Shown here piece by piece: positions 6,833 through 13,965 of a stretch of 14,596 nt of DNA. Made by a program: the position numbers and the translations under genes. Below the pieces are notes generated by a model. That model made no database searches, was not told where the DNA came from, and saw only the letters and a list, made by a program, of their open reading frames with translations. Numbering within the stretch: the first letter of the stretch is position 1; every line of letters begins with the position of its first letter. This DNA comes from Coprobacillus sp. CAG:698 (GTDB taxonomy: Bacteria > Bacillota_I > Bacilli_A > ML615J-28 > CAG-698): NCBI GenBank assembly GCA_000431235.1, contig HF988714.1, positions 1-14,596 of the forward strand. Direction: 5' to 3'.

Positions 6833-9022
6833 ATGGGATGGCAAATTGCAATCGATGGACCAGCCGCAAGTGGTAAAAGTACAGTTGCGAAAGGTTTAGC
6901 ATTAAAATTAGGCTTAGAATATCTTGATACAGGAGCCATGTATAGAGCTGTAGCTTTAAAAGCTCTTAACTCTCACATAAACTTAGAAAACGAAGATGAA
7001 TATAAGTTTTTAGAAACAACAACAATTGATTTTGTAAATGGAGCTATTTATTTAGATGGTGTTGACGTTAGTAAATCAATTCGAACTATTGAGGTTTCTA
7101 ATGCGGCATCGTTTGTTTCTAAATTTAAATATGTAAGAGAAAAAATGGTTGCTTTTCAAAGAAAACTATCAATGAGTAAGAATATTATTCTTGATGGTAG
7201 AGATATTGGAACTGTTGTTTTACCTAATGCCAATCTTAAAATCTTTCTTTATGCCAATAGCAAAACTAGAGCATTAAGAAGAATGAAAGAGCGTGAAGGT
7301 GATGGCAGCAATTTATCTCTCGAGGAAACAATCAAAGAATTAGAAGTTCGCGATTATAATGATAGCCATCGTGAAATAAGCCCTTTAAAACAAGCTGATG
7401 ATGCAATATTTATAGACACATCAGAGTTTACCGTTGAACAGGTGATTGAAAAAATCACTACACTAGCATTGAAAAGAGGTTACAGTATGGAAGATTTAGA
7501 ACAAAAGAACGTAAACGTTGAAGAAGAAAAAAAAGAAACTGAAGTTAAAGAAGAAGTTAAAGAAACTAAAGATTTAACAGAAGTTGAAAAGGTAGAGGAA
7601 AAACTACCTGAAGAACCTTTAGAAACAAAAGAAGGTTACAAAGAAATGCAAATTTGTACAGGAACTGTTGTTGAAGTACAAGAAGCACAAGACGAAAAGA
7701 AATTTGGAAACAAAGTAATTAAAGCAAGAGAAGAACGTGTTTTAATTGAACTTCCTGATGGACAACAAGGATTCTTATTCCGTAAAGATTGTGCTAATAT
7801 CGATAAAGATGAAGCTTTATTCGATCAATTTATTGAAGGCGACGAAGTTAGAGTTGCAATTAAAAAAATATTCCCTGATGGTGGAAAATTTATTTTCTCT
7901 ACAATACTTGTAGAAAAATATGACAAATTAAAAGAGTTTGAAAATACAATCAAGGAACATCCAGTTTTATTAGCTAAAGTTATCAAAAAAGTTGGTGAAT
8001 TTGGTTTACTAATGAAATATGAAGACTTCACTTGCTTATTACCTTCTCAATTAGCAACTGCACCAAAAGAAGAATTTGATTCTTTAATTGGAAAAGAAAT
8101 CGAAGTTGTTCCTATTAGAGTTGACTTAACAAGAATTAGAATTATTGTTTCACAACTTCATGCAGTTAGAAAACAACAAAAAGCTGATAGAAAACAATTC
8201 TTAAGTCAATTAGAAGTTGGACAAGTTTATGAAGGCGTTGTTAAAAACGTTGAATCTTATGGAGCTTTCGTAGAATTACATGAAGGCGTTGAAGGCTTAT
8301 TACATATTTCTGAATTTGATCATAATCGTGTTGCTAAACCTGAAAAAGTTCTAAATACTGGTGATACTGTAAAAGTACAAGTTATAAAAATTGAAAAAGA
8401 TCACATTGGATTATCTCGTAAAGCACTACTTCCTAATCATTGGGCAAATTACTTTGCTGAGAAACAACTTGGTGATGTTGTAACTGTAAAAGCAACTGAT
8501 GTTAAAAGTTCAGGTGTTCGCGTTGAATTAGCTCCTGAATTAGAAGGATTTATTCCTAGAAGTGAATATTCTTGGGATCGTGATGCAGATGTAGAAAAAG
8601 AAGTTAAAGTCGGTGATGAATTAAGTTGTAAAATTATCGAAACTGACAAAGGTAAAAGACGTATTATTTTATCTGTTAAACAACTTGCTGTAAATCCTTG
8701 GACTGAAGTTAAAGTTGCTACAGGTGATATTTTAGAAGTTAAGATTCTTGAAGTTGCTGAAAATGGATATAAAGTAGGATACCAAGGCATTAAAGGATAT
8801 ATGTCAAAAGGTGCTGTTAAACCTTCTGAAGCTGATAAAGTTGTCGTTGACGCTGTTATTAAAGTTAAAGTTCGTGCATTTGATGCTGATAAACAAAAAT
8901 TTATCGTTAGCATGAGAGATGCTGAAGAAAAAGAAGAAAAAGAAAACTTTAATAAATATAAAAGCACTGATAAAATGAGCAATACTTTTGGTGATTATCT
9001 AAACGACCTTAAGAAAAAATAA
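6833..9022 (+). CDS. cmk: cytidylate kinase fused to ribosomal protein S1 homologue
   Basis: A continuous 729-codon frame joining two proteins that are separate neighbours (cmk, ypfD) in B. subtilis. Residues 1-218 are a complete cytidylate kinase, which phosphorylates (d)CMP using ATP: P-loop G-P-A-A-S-G-K-S-T (9-17), L-D-T-G-A-M-Y-R (31-38), D-G-R-D-I-G-T-V (121-128) and the R-D-Y-N-D lid region (173-177). Residues 225-268 are a Glu/Lys-rich, probably disordered linker. About five S1 RNA-binding repeats follow: roughly 272-362, 378-443, 462-530 (most canonical, with Y-G-A-F-V-E-L and G-L-L-H-I-S-E), 546-617 and 630-695, then a charged tail. GAGGTG lies 5 nt before the ATG. No stop or frame break separates the halves, but M219 has its own ribosome binding site (listed separately), so both a 729-aa and a 511-aa product are possible. 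Codon use and motifs look intact throughout. Confidence 0.9.
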   Translation: MGWQIAIDGPAASGKSTVAKGLALKLGLEYLDTGAMYRAVALKALNSHINLENEDEYKFLETTTIDFVNGAIYLDGVDVSKSIRTIEVSNAASFVSKFKYVREKMVAFQRKLSMSKNIILDGRDIGTVVLPNANLKIFLYANSKTRALRRMKEREGDGSNLSLEETIKELEVRDYNDSHREISPLKQADDAIFIDTSEFTVEQVIEKITTLALKRGYSMEDLEQKNVNVEEEKKETEVKEEVKETKDLTEVEKVEEKLPEEPLETKEGYKEMQICTGTVVEVQEAQDEKKFGNKVIKAREERVLIELPDGQQGFLFRKDCANIDKDEALFDQFIEGDEVRVAIKKIFPDGGKFIFSTILVEKYDKLKEFENTIKEHPVLLAKVIKKVGEFGLLMKYEDFTCLLPSQLATAPKEEFDSLIGKEIEVVPIRVDLTRIRIIVSQLHAVRKQQKADRKQFLSQLEVGQVYEGVVKNVESYGAFVELHEGVEGLLHISEFDHNRVAKPEKVLNTGDTVKVQVIKIEKDHIGLSRKALLPNHWANYFAEKQLGDVVTVKATDVKSSGVRVELAPELEGFIPRSEYSWDRDADVEKEVKVGDELSCKIIETDKGKRRIILSVKQLAVNPWTEVKVATGDILEVKILEVAENGYKVGYQGIKGYMSKGAVKPSEADKVVVDAVIKVKVRAFDADKQKFIVSMRDAEEKEEKENFNKYKSTDKMSNTFGDYLNDLKKK
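7474..7489 (+). promoter_or_regulatory. internal ribosome binding site and in-frame ATG at the cmk/S1 junction
   Basis: AAGAGGT at 7474-7480, a 6-nt gap, then ATG at 7487, in frame with the fused gene (codon 219). It falls exactly where a free cytidylate kinase would end and a free S1 protein would begin. Seen directly: the site and its spacing. Inferred: that it is used to make a 511-residue S1 protein (7487-9022) as well as the fusion. Confidence 0.55.
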
Positions 9023-9039
9023 AAAGGATACTAGATAAT

Positions 9040-10350
9040 ATGCGTGGAGTTGTAGCTATTGTAGGTAGACCAAACGTCGGCAAATCAAGTTTATTTAATA
9101 GAATTGCCGGTGAAAGAAAGTCAATCACAGATGATGTCAGTGGAATTACTAGAGATCGTATTTATGCGAAAGCTTCATGGCTAAATCAAGATTTTAGAAT
9201 TATTGATACAGGAGGGATCATCTTAAAAGATGAGCCCTTTTCTAAAGAAATTCGTGCTCAAGCTTATTTAGCGATTGATGAAGCTGATGTCATTATAATG
9301 GTTGTAAATGTTAGAAATTCTGTGACTAGAGAAGATGAAGATGTATTTAATATTCTTGTAAAATCAGGAAAACCTATTATCGTTGCCGCAAATAAAGTTG
9401 ATGATAATTCTTATAAAGACGAAATATATGATTTCTATTCTTTAGGATGTGAAGAAGTTGTTCCTGTTAGTGCACTACATGGAATAGGTGTTGGAGATTT
9501 ACTCGATAGAGTAATAGCTCTTTTGCCAGAGAATAAAAAGAAAGATTACGAAGATGGAACGATTAAGTTTTGCCTTATTGGCCAACCTAATGTTGGTAAA
9601 TCAACATTATCAAATGCAATAGTTGGTGAGAATCGTTCGATAATATCAAATATTCCAGGAACTACTAGAGATGCTATTGATTCCGTATTTACACGTAATG
9701 AAAAAAAATATGTTGTAATAGATACTGCTGGAATCCGTAAGCAAGGAAAAATATACGAAAATGCGGAAAAATATAGTGTATTGAGAGCTTTAAAAGCCTT
9801 AGAACGAAGTGATATTGCTGTGCTTGTTCTAGATGGCACACAAGAACTAAATGAACAAGATAAACGTATTGCCGGATATGCAAGAGAAAATAACCGTCCT
9901 ATGATCATTGTTATAAACAAATGGGATATTGTTAATAAAGATGATAAAACTATGAAAAAGTTAGAAGAAAAAATAAAAACGCAAATGCCGTTTTTAGATT
10001 TTGCTCCTGTGATTTTCTTGTCAGCTTTACAATCATCTAGAGTTGGTAAACTTCTCGATGAGATTGATTTTGTATATCAAAATTATACACGTAGAGTAAG
10101 TACAAGTGTTCTTAATGATGTCATTATGGATGCAATTCTTCTTAATCAACCTCCTATTTTTAATGGTAATAGATTAAAAGTTAACTATTGCACACAAGAA
10201 GACATTTGCCCTCCTTCATTTGTTCTTTTCGTTAACGATGAACGACATATGCATTTTTCTTATTTAAGATATTTAGAAAATAAAATTCGTGAGAACTTTG
10301 AATTTACGGGAACTCCAATAAAATTCACATTACGAAAAAAAGATATATAA
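9040..10350 (+). CDS. der: ribosome biogenesis GTPase Der (EngA)
   Basis: A 436-residue protein with two tandem GTPase domains and a C-terminal KH-like domain, the Der hallmark; it acts in late 50S subunit assembly. Domain 1: G-R-P-N-V-G-K-S-S (9-17), D-T-G-G (56-59), N-K-V-D (118-121). Domain 2: G-Q-P-N-V-G-K-S-T (181-189), D-T-A-G (228-231), N-K-W-D (293-296). The KH-like region spans about 350-436. All nucleotide-binding motifs are intact and the length is normal. It starts 17 nt after the cmk-S1 stop, with AAAAGGA upstream at a rather long 11-nt gap, so it is probably co-transcribed from the promoter at 6779. The transcript ends at the hairpin immediately downstream. The cmk-S1-der order matches B. 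subtilis. Confidence 0.96.
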   Translation: MRGVVAIVGRPNVGKSSLFNRIAGERKSITDDVSGITRDRIYAKASWLNQDFRIIDTGGIILKDEPFSKEIRAQAYLAIDEADVIIMVVNVRNSVTREDEDVFNILVKSGKPIIVAANKVDDNSYKDEIYDFYSLGCEEVVPVSALHGIGVGDLLDRVIALLPENKKKDYEDGTIKFCLIGQPNVGKSTLSNAIVGENRSIISNIPGTTRDAIDSVFTRNEKKYVVIDTAGIRKQGKIYENAEKYSVLRALKALERSDIAVLVLDGTQELNEQDKRIAGYARENNRPMIIVINKWDIVNKDDKTMKKLEEKIKTQMPFLDFAPVIFLSALQSSRVGKLLDEIDFVYQNYTRRVSTSVLNDVIMDAILLNQPPIFNGNRLKVNYCTQEDICPPSFVLFVNDERHMHFSYLRYLENKIRENFEFTGTPIKFTLRKKDI

Positions 10351-10359
10351 TCTTAACAT

Positions 10360-10392
10360 TCACCTCATATATATTTATGAGGTGATTTTTTT
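10360..10392 (+). terminator. intrinsic terminator after der, containing the next gene's ribosome binding site
   Basis: A perfect 10-bp stem, 10360-10369 with 10376-10385 (core TCACCTCAT/ATGAGGTGA, four G-C pairs), a 6-nt loop and seven T residues (10386-10392). It begins 10 nt after the der stop. The 3' arm GAGGTGA is also the Shine-Dalgarno of the following gene, whose likely TTG start uses the last T residues of the tract. Confidence 0.8.
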
Positions 10393-10627
10393 GAATTTAG
10401 GAAAAGTATTAAATTTGATAACTGAAAACAATATTAATCCGGAAGATGTTTTTAAACTTGTTGACAAAGTTAAAACAATGGATTTAAAAAATGAAGATAA
10501 CATCCGCGATGTAATTCATGAAGTTTCTAAAATAGACAATAAACCAATTGATGCTGAGAAAGAAAATGCACTTGTTAAGAAAATACTATCAGATGGTTTA
10601 AATGAAGATTTAATAAATATGATTTAA
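10391..10627 (+). CDS. spoVIF: small sporulation protein, stage VI SpoVIF-like
   Basis: A 78-residue, soluble, charged protein with no membrane segment. The run N-I-N-P-E-D-V-F-K-L-V, then L-K-N-E-D-N-I-R-D-V-I-H and N-K-P-I-D-A-E-K-E-N, resembles the compact SpoVIF (YjcC) family as I remember it, where the pattern is E-D-(I/V)-F-K-L-A, then D-E-x-x-(I/V)-R and N-K-P-V-S-x-E-K-E-D. SpoVIF is a late sporulation protein affecting coat assembly in Bacillus. The genomic position next to spoIVA supports a spore role but differs from B. subtilis, where the gene lies elsewhere. The start is uncertain: TTG at 10391 has GAGGTGA at a 5-nt gap; GTG at 10382 is in frame but lacks a site; TTG at 10415 is another option. 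Function is assigned by family resemblance only. Confidence 0.62.
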   Translation: MNLGKVLNLITENNINPEDVFKLVDKVKTMDLKNEDNIRDVIHEVSKIDNKPIDAEKENALVKKILSDGLNEDLINMI

Positions 10628-10633
10628 ATAAGT

Positions 10634-10661
10634 CATATTTTTGTAATGATGTGAATATGCT
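10634..10661 (+). promoter_or_regulatory. possible sigma-E promoter for spoIVA
   Basis: CATATTT (10634-10640) is close to the sigma-E -35 (ATATT core at 10635-10639). After 14 nt comes AATATGCT (10654-10661), a partial match to the -10 consensus CATACAnT. It lies 28 nt before the spoIVA start, and B. subtilis spoIVA is sigma-E dependent. The match is by eye. Confidence 0.5.
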
Positions 10662-10688
10662 TTAATGAATGGAGTAAAGGTGAAGAAA

Positions 10689-12167
10689 ATGAAAAATGAT
10701 GTGATACGTGACGTTGTTTTTAGAACAAATGGAGAACTTTATATTGGTGTTGTTGGTTCAGTTAGATCTGGAAAATCAACTTTCATTAGAAAGTTTATTG
10801 AAACTAAAGTATCGCCTTATGTAAATGATGAAGAGTTAAAGAATAAACTTACCGATGATTTACCTCAAAGTAGTGATGGTAAAACCATTATGACAGTTGA
10901 ACCTAAGTTTGTTCCCTCTAATCCAGTTTATATAAGTGTAGATGAAGAAATTAATCTTAATGTAAGATTAGTAGATTGTGTTGGTTATGTAATTCCTTCA
11001 GCAAAAGGATACATAAATGAAGATGGAACTCCAAGACTTGTGAAGACTCCTTGGAAATTAGAAAGTATCCCTTTCGAAGAAGCCGCAGCTTTAGGCACAA
11101 GAAAAGTTATGGAGAATCATTCTCATATTGGAATATTATTTACAAGTGATGGATCATTTGGTGAGTTTTCAAGAAAAGAATATGAACTTGTTGAAGAAAA
11201 ACTTGTAGATGAACTGAAAGAACTTGATAAACCATTTGTAATAGTATTAAACACAGCAAATCCTAATTCACAGGAAGCAATTAATTTAAAAGAGCAATTA
11301 ATTGTCAAATATGATGTTAATGTCGTTGCTATTAATGCCTTAGAATTAAGTGAAGATGATATTGATAACATTCTAAAAAATGCTTTAGAAGAATTTGACA
11401 TTACAAAACTTGATTTAAATGTTCCTAATTGGATAAAAGAATTAGACAATTCCTTAGAAATCAAAAAACAATTTAATGACGTTTTAGATAATGTAACTTT
11501 AGAATATCGAAAATTTAAACATGTTGATAAACTAAGAGATGCTTTAAAAGAATCTAATTTATTTGAAAGTGTTGTAATAACAGAATTAAATAGTGGAACT
11601 GGAGAAGTAGTCATTGAACTTACATGTAGCGATGATTTATTTAATGATTGTTTGCAAAACTTGTTAGGTGACATAATGAATGATAGAAGTTCATTCATAA
11701 AATTCATTCAAGAGTCAATTATTTCTAATAAAGAATATCATCATTATAAAGATGCTTTAGAAAGTGTTAAAAAGACTGGTTATGGAATATCAGTACCTCA
11801 AGTTGAGGAAATGACTTTAGGAACACCAGAAATAATTAAACAAAGCGGAAGATATGGTGTTAAATTAAAAGCTATTGCGTCATCTATTCATATGATAAAA
11901 GTAGATGTTGAATCAACGTTTGAGCCAATCATTGGAACAGAAGAACAATCAAAGATTTTATTAGAAAAAATAATGGCAGATTATGAAAAATCACCAGAAA
12001 CAATTTGGAATAGTGAAATTTTTGGCCGAAAATTATGTGATGTAGTTAATGATGGTATTAAAGGTAAGCTTTATCTATTAAATGAACAAACACAATTTAA
12101 ATTCCGTGAAAGTTTAGAAAAAGTAGTTAATAAAGGTCATGGAGGATTATTAGCAATAATATTATAG
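10689..12167 (+). CDS. spoIVA: stage IV sporulation protein A, spore coat morphogenetic ATPase
   Basis: A 492-residue protein, the same length as B. subtilis SpoIVA, which polymerises on the outer forespore membrane in an ATP-dependent way and forms the basement layer of the coat. The Walker A motif G-S-V-R-S-G-K-S is at 23-30 (K29). The Walker B-like strand V-R-L-V-D-C-V-G-Y follows, then T-S-D-G-S-F-G, which corresponds to the T-x-D-G-S-F-G of Bacillus. The extreme C-terminus G-G-L-L-A-I-I-L matches the hydrophobic tail that anchors the protein to SpoVM and the membrane. The ATG at 10689 is preferred over 10665 because AAAGGTGA lies 5 nt upstream and the resulting N-terminus matches the family. 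It is preceded by a possible sigma-E promoter and followed by a terminator. The der-to-spoIVA linkage is as in Bacillus, but gpsA is missing between them. Confidence 0.95.
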   Translation: MKNDVIRDVVFRTNGELYIGVVGSVRSGKSTFIRKFIETKVSPYVNDEELKNKLTDDLPQSSDGKTIMTVEPKFVPSNPVYISVDEEINLNVRLVDCVGYVIPSAKGYINEDGTPRLVKTPWKLESIPFEEAAALGTRKVMENHSHIGILFTSDGSFGEFSRKEYELVEEKLVDELKELDKPFVIVLNTANPNSQEAINLKEQLIVKYDVNVVAINALELSEDDIDNILKNALEEFDITKLDLNVPNWIKELDNSLEIKKQFNDVLDNVTLEYRKFKHVDKLRDALKESNLFESVVITELNSGTGEVVIELTCSDDLFNDCLQNLLGDIMNDRSSFIKFIQESIISNKEYHHYKDALESVKKTGYGISVPQVEEMTLGTPEIIKQSGRYGVKLKAIASSIHMIKVDVESTFEPIIGTEEQSKILLEKIMADYEKSPETIWNSEIFGRKLCDVVNDGIKGKLYLLNEQTQFKFRESLEKVVNKGHGGLLAIIL

Positions 12168-12170
12168 AAG

Positions 12171-12196
12171 AAAGAAGGCATTTTTTGCCTTTTTTG
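12171..12196 (+). terminator. intrinsic terminator after spoIVA
   Basis: AAGGCA (12175-12180) pairs with TGCCTT (12186-12191) around a 5-T loop, extendable outward through A-T and one G.U pair to about 10 bp, and runs into a T-tract ending at 12195. It starts 4 nt after the spoIVA stop. Confidence 0.85.
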
Positions 12197-12268
12197 TTTA
12201 TAAATTTTATGCTTTTTTCTTAAAAGAATATATAGTATAAAATAACTATAATATTACCATCAATTTTT

Positions 12269-12312
12269 AAAGTTAATTAGTACTTTTAATATGAGTGCTA
12301 GTTGACTTTTTT
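12269..12312 (+). other. 17-bp hairpin with four G.U pairs and trailing T-tract (candidate second terminator or small RNA end)
   Basis: In the 244-nt gap between spoIVA and rdgB, 12269-12285 pairs with 12293-12309 without a mismatch: 10 A-U, 3 G-C and 4 U.G pairs, with a 7-nt loop. The 3' side runs into TTTTTT, CA and six more T residues. All four wobbles have U on the 5' arm and G on the 3' arm, so the opposite strand would carry four A.C mismatches. The structure therefore favours + strand RNA. No confident promoter lies just upstream (AT-rich -10-like sequences near 12231-12243 lack a -35). I see no ORF in the rest of this gap. Confidence 0.45.
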
Positions 12313-12357
12313 CATTTTTTAAAGTAAATATAGATGAGTAATTAGCATATTTTTTGA

Positions 12358-12386
12358 TTGCTTTTTTTCATAAAAAGTGATAGAAT
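12358..12386 (+). promoter_or_regulatory. extended -10 promoter for rdgB
   Basis: TTGCTT (12358-12363), a 17-nt spacer and TAGAAT (12381-12386) preceded by TGA. The 14-mer AAGTGATAGAATAT (12375-12388) is identical to that at the rluB promoter. A weaker second pair may lie upstream (TTGACT at 12302, overlapping the hairpin). Confidence 0.72.
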
Positions 12387-12411
12387 ATGTAATAATGAAA
12401 GGAATGATTAT

Positions 12412-13008
12412 ATGGTGGATAAAATCATACTAGCTTCACATAACGAACATAAAGTTAATGAAATAAAAATGATACTTAATGACATAGATATTGTTTCTTT
12501 GTCAAGTATAAATGAATTAGAAGAACCTGAAGAAAATGGCAAAGATTTATATGAAAATGCTTATATAAAAGCTAAGTATTATTATGATAAATTTCACAAA
12601 GCAGTTATAGCTGATGATACGGGGCTGATTGTAGAAAGTTTAGATGGAATGCCTGGCATCTTTTCAGCAAGGTATGCAAGTCTAGGAACAGGTAGTCCAT
12701 TTCATGATGATAATCTAAATAGATTAAAACTATTAAGAGAACTACACGATAAACCAAATCGAAATGCTCACTTTGATTGTGTGATTTGTTTAATTGAAGA
12801 AAGTGGAAAAACATCATTCTTTTTAGGACAAACGTTTGGACATATAACTTTAAAACCATATGGTGATAATGGATTTGGATATGATTCTCTTTTCTTTTCA
12901 AATGATTTGAATAAAACATTTGGGGAAGCAACAAACGAAGAAAAAGATAAAGTATCACATCGAGGAAGAGCACTTAAGCTATTAAAGGAGTATTTAAATG
13001 GAAAATAA
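12412..13008 (+). CDS. rdgB: XTP/dITP diphosphatase (HAM1/RdgB family)
   Basis: A 198-residue nucleotide pyrophosphatase that converts deaminated purine nucleotides (ITP, dITP, XTP) to monophosphates, keeping them out of DNA and RNA. Family motifs: S-H-N-E-H-K-V-N-E-I (9-18; usual T/S-x-N-x-x-K-x-x-E-I), A-D-D-T-G-L (67-72, metal-binding D68/D69), P-G-I-F-S-A-R-Y-A, G-F-G-Y-D-S-L-F and the terminal S-H-R-G-R-A. The length is normal. The ATG at 12412 has AAAGGA 8 nt upstream; an in-frame upstream start at 12358 falls inside the promoter -35 and is rejected. The last 11 nt overlap the next gene, so the two are probably translated from one message. Confidence 0.95.
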   Translation: MVDKIILASHNEHKVNEIKMILNDIDIVSLSSINELEEPEENGKDLYENAYIKAKYYYDKFHKAVIADDTGLIVESLDGMPGIFSARYASLGTGSPFHDDNLNRLKLLRELHDKPNRNAHFDCVICLIEESGKTSFFLGQTFGHITLKPYGDNGFGYDSLFFSNDLNKTFGEATNEEKDKVSHRGRALKLLKEYLNGK

Positions 13009-13858
13009 AGTATTAGAAATTGCTGAGATCATATTAAAGAAAAAATATAAAATTGATTGCCGATTACTTGGTGGAATGAGTAATTACACTTATGTAATCA
13101 AACACTGTCGTGAGAAACTAACTGTAAGAATTCCTGGTGAAAACTGCGAATTATTTACTAATAGAGAAGAAGAAAAAGTTGGTTTAGATATTTTTGAATC
13201 ATTAAATCTTACAAACAAAACAGTATATTTTGATGTAAATAGTGGTATTAAGATTTCAAAATACATCGAAGGCGTAAGTTTAAACGAAACTAATGAAAGA
13301 CATTACGAAGAGGTTGCCCAAATCCTTCATAAGATACATGATAACAATATCAAATGTGATATAGATTATAATCCATTTATGCGTTTAGATACTTATGAAA
13401 GCTATTTAAACCAAGATAAGAATTATATTAATGATGAATATTTAGATACAAAAAATAAATTTTTAAAATATAAAGAATATTTAGAAAGTCAAAAAAAAGT
13501 CTTTTGCCATAATGATTCCCAACCATCTAATTTTATCTATAATGGTAAAGAATTAAAAATAGTTGATTTTGAATTTATAGGTAATAATGATTGTTTATAT
13601 GACATTGCTTGTTATGGTAATATTGATTTTAATGATGCTCTTAAATTACTTGAAGTTTATGATGATAAAACAAATTGGAATGATAAGTTAAAAAGACTAA
13701 ATTTGTGGCGTGCATTTCAATGCTTACAATGGTATTTAGTTGCTAGTTTTAAAGATTTAAGTGGTATGAGTGAAACATTAAAAATAAACTTTAAAGATGT
13801 TGCATCAATGTTTTTAAATCTTTCAAAGAAACATTTATCTGAATCTGAAAAATATTAA
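12998..13858 (+). CDS. choline/ethanolamine kinase-like phosphotransferase (LicA/APH fold)
   Basis: A 286-residue kinase of the aminoglycoside-phosphotransferase/choline-kinase superfamily. The catalytic loop H-N-D-S-Q-P-S-N (H171, D173, N178) and the metal-binding D190 in I-V-D-F-E-F are present. The N-terminal nucleotide-binding lobe includes G-G-M-S-N-Y-T-Y (25-32) and V-R-I-P-G (43-47), as in LicA-type choline kinases and thiamine kinases. LicA phosphorylates choline before its attachment to surface polymers, but no licB, licC or licD is nearby, so the substrate is open; thiamine, ethanolamine or an aminoalcohol sugar is possible. It starts inside rdgB (11-nt overlap) with AAAGGAG 7 nt upstream. 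It is soluble and full length. The family is clear, the substrate unknown. Confidence 0.8.
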   Translation: MENKVLEIAEIILKKKYKIDCRLLGGMSNYTYVIKHCREKLTVRIPGENCELFTNREEEKVGLDIFESLNLTNKTVYFDVNSGIKISKYIEGVSLNETNERHYEEVAQILHKIHDNNIKCDIDYNPFMRLDTYESYLNQDKNYINDEYLDTKNKFLKYKEYLESQKKVFCHNDSQPSNFIYNGKELKIVDFEFIGNNDCLYDIACYGNIDFNDALKLLEVYDDKTNWNDKLKRLNLWRAFQCLQWYLVASFKDLSGMSETLKINFKDVASMFLNLSKKHLSESEKY

Positions 13859-13901
13859 AATGAGAAAAAAGTAAAAAATTAAAAGAAAATAAAAAATTAT
13901 C

Positions 13902-13930
13902 TTGCATTTTTTTCTTTTATAGTGTATAAT
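13902..13930 (+). promoter_or_regulatory. sigma-A promoter for rpsU
   Basis: TTGCAT (13902-13907), a 17-nt spacer and consensus TATAAT (13925-13930). The transcript should start near 13937, leaving a leader of about 30 nt with a strong AAAGGAGGG site (13951-13959). An A-rich/T-rich inverted pair flanks the promoter, but no clear terminator follows the upstream kinase gene. Confidence 0.8.
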
Positions 13931-13965
13931 ATTACAGACTTATGTGTGTGAAAGGAGGGACAAAA

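Noticed and set aside
8449..8982. Long open frame (177 codons) on the minus strand inside the S1 region
   Set aside because: It is opposite a gene with clear S1 repeats, has no start signal and its translation shows no recognisable domain; AT-rich coding strands with biased codons often leave such frames open.
10366..10374. CATATATAT as a sigma-E or sigma-K -10 for the spoVIF-like gene
   Set aside because: It matches CATA but lacks the T at the expected position and has no clear -35; the bases are better explained by the terminator stem and loop.
11123..11707. Minus-strand open frame (194 codons) inside spoIVA
   Set aside because: Ser/Leu-rich shadow of spoIVA codons without family features or promoter.
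12231..12254. Small palindrome TATAGT/ACTATA in the spoIVA-rdgB gap as an operator
   Set aside because: Only 6 bp of A-T-rich pairing with a single G-C; expected often by chance in this composition.
12358..12411. 18-codon N-terminal extension of rdgB
   Set aside because: It would start inside the -35 of a good promoter and add residues before the normal RdgB beginning.
13942..13965. 8-codon extension of rpsU from ATG 13942
   Set aside because: The strong AAAGGAGGG site lies downstream of it, and S21 normally begins M-P/S-K at 13966.
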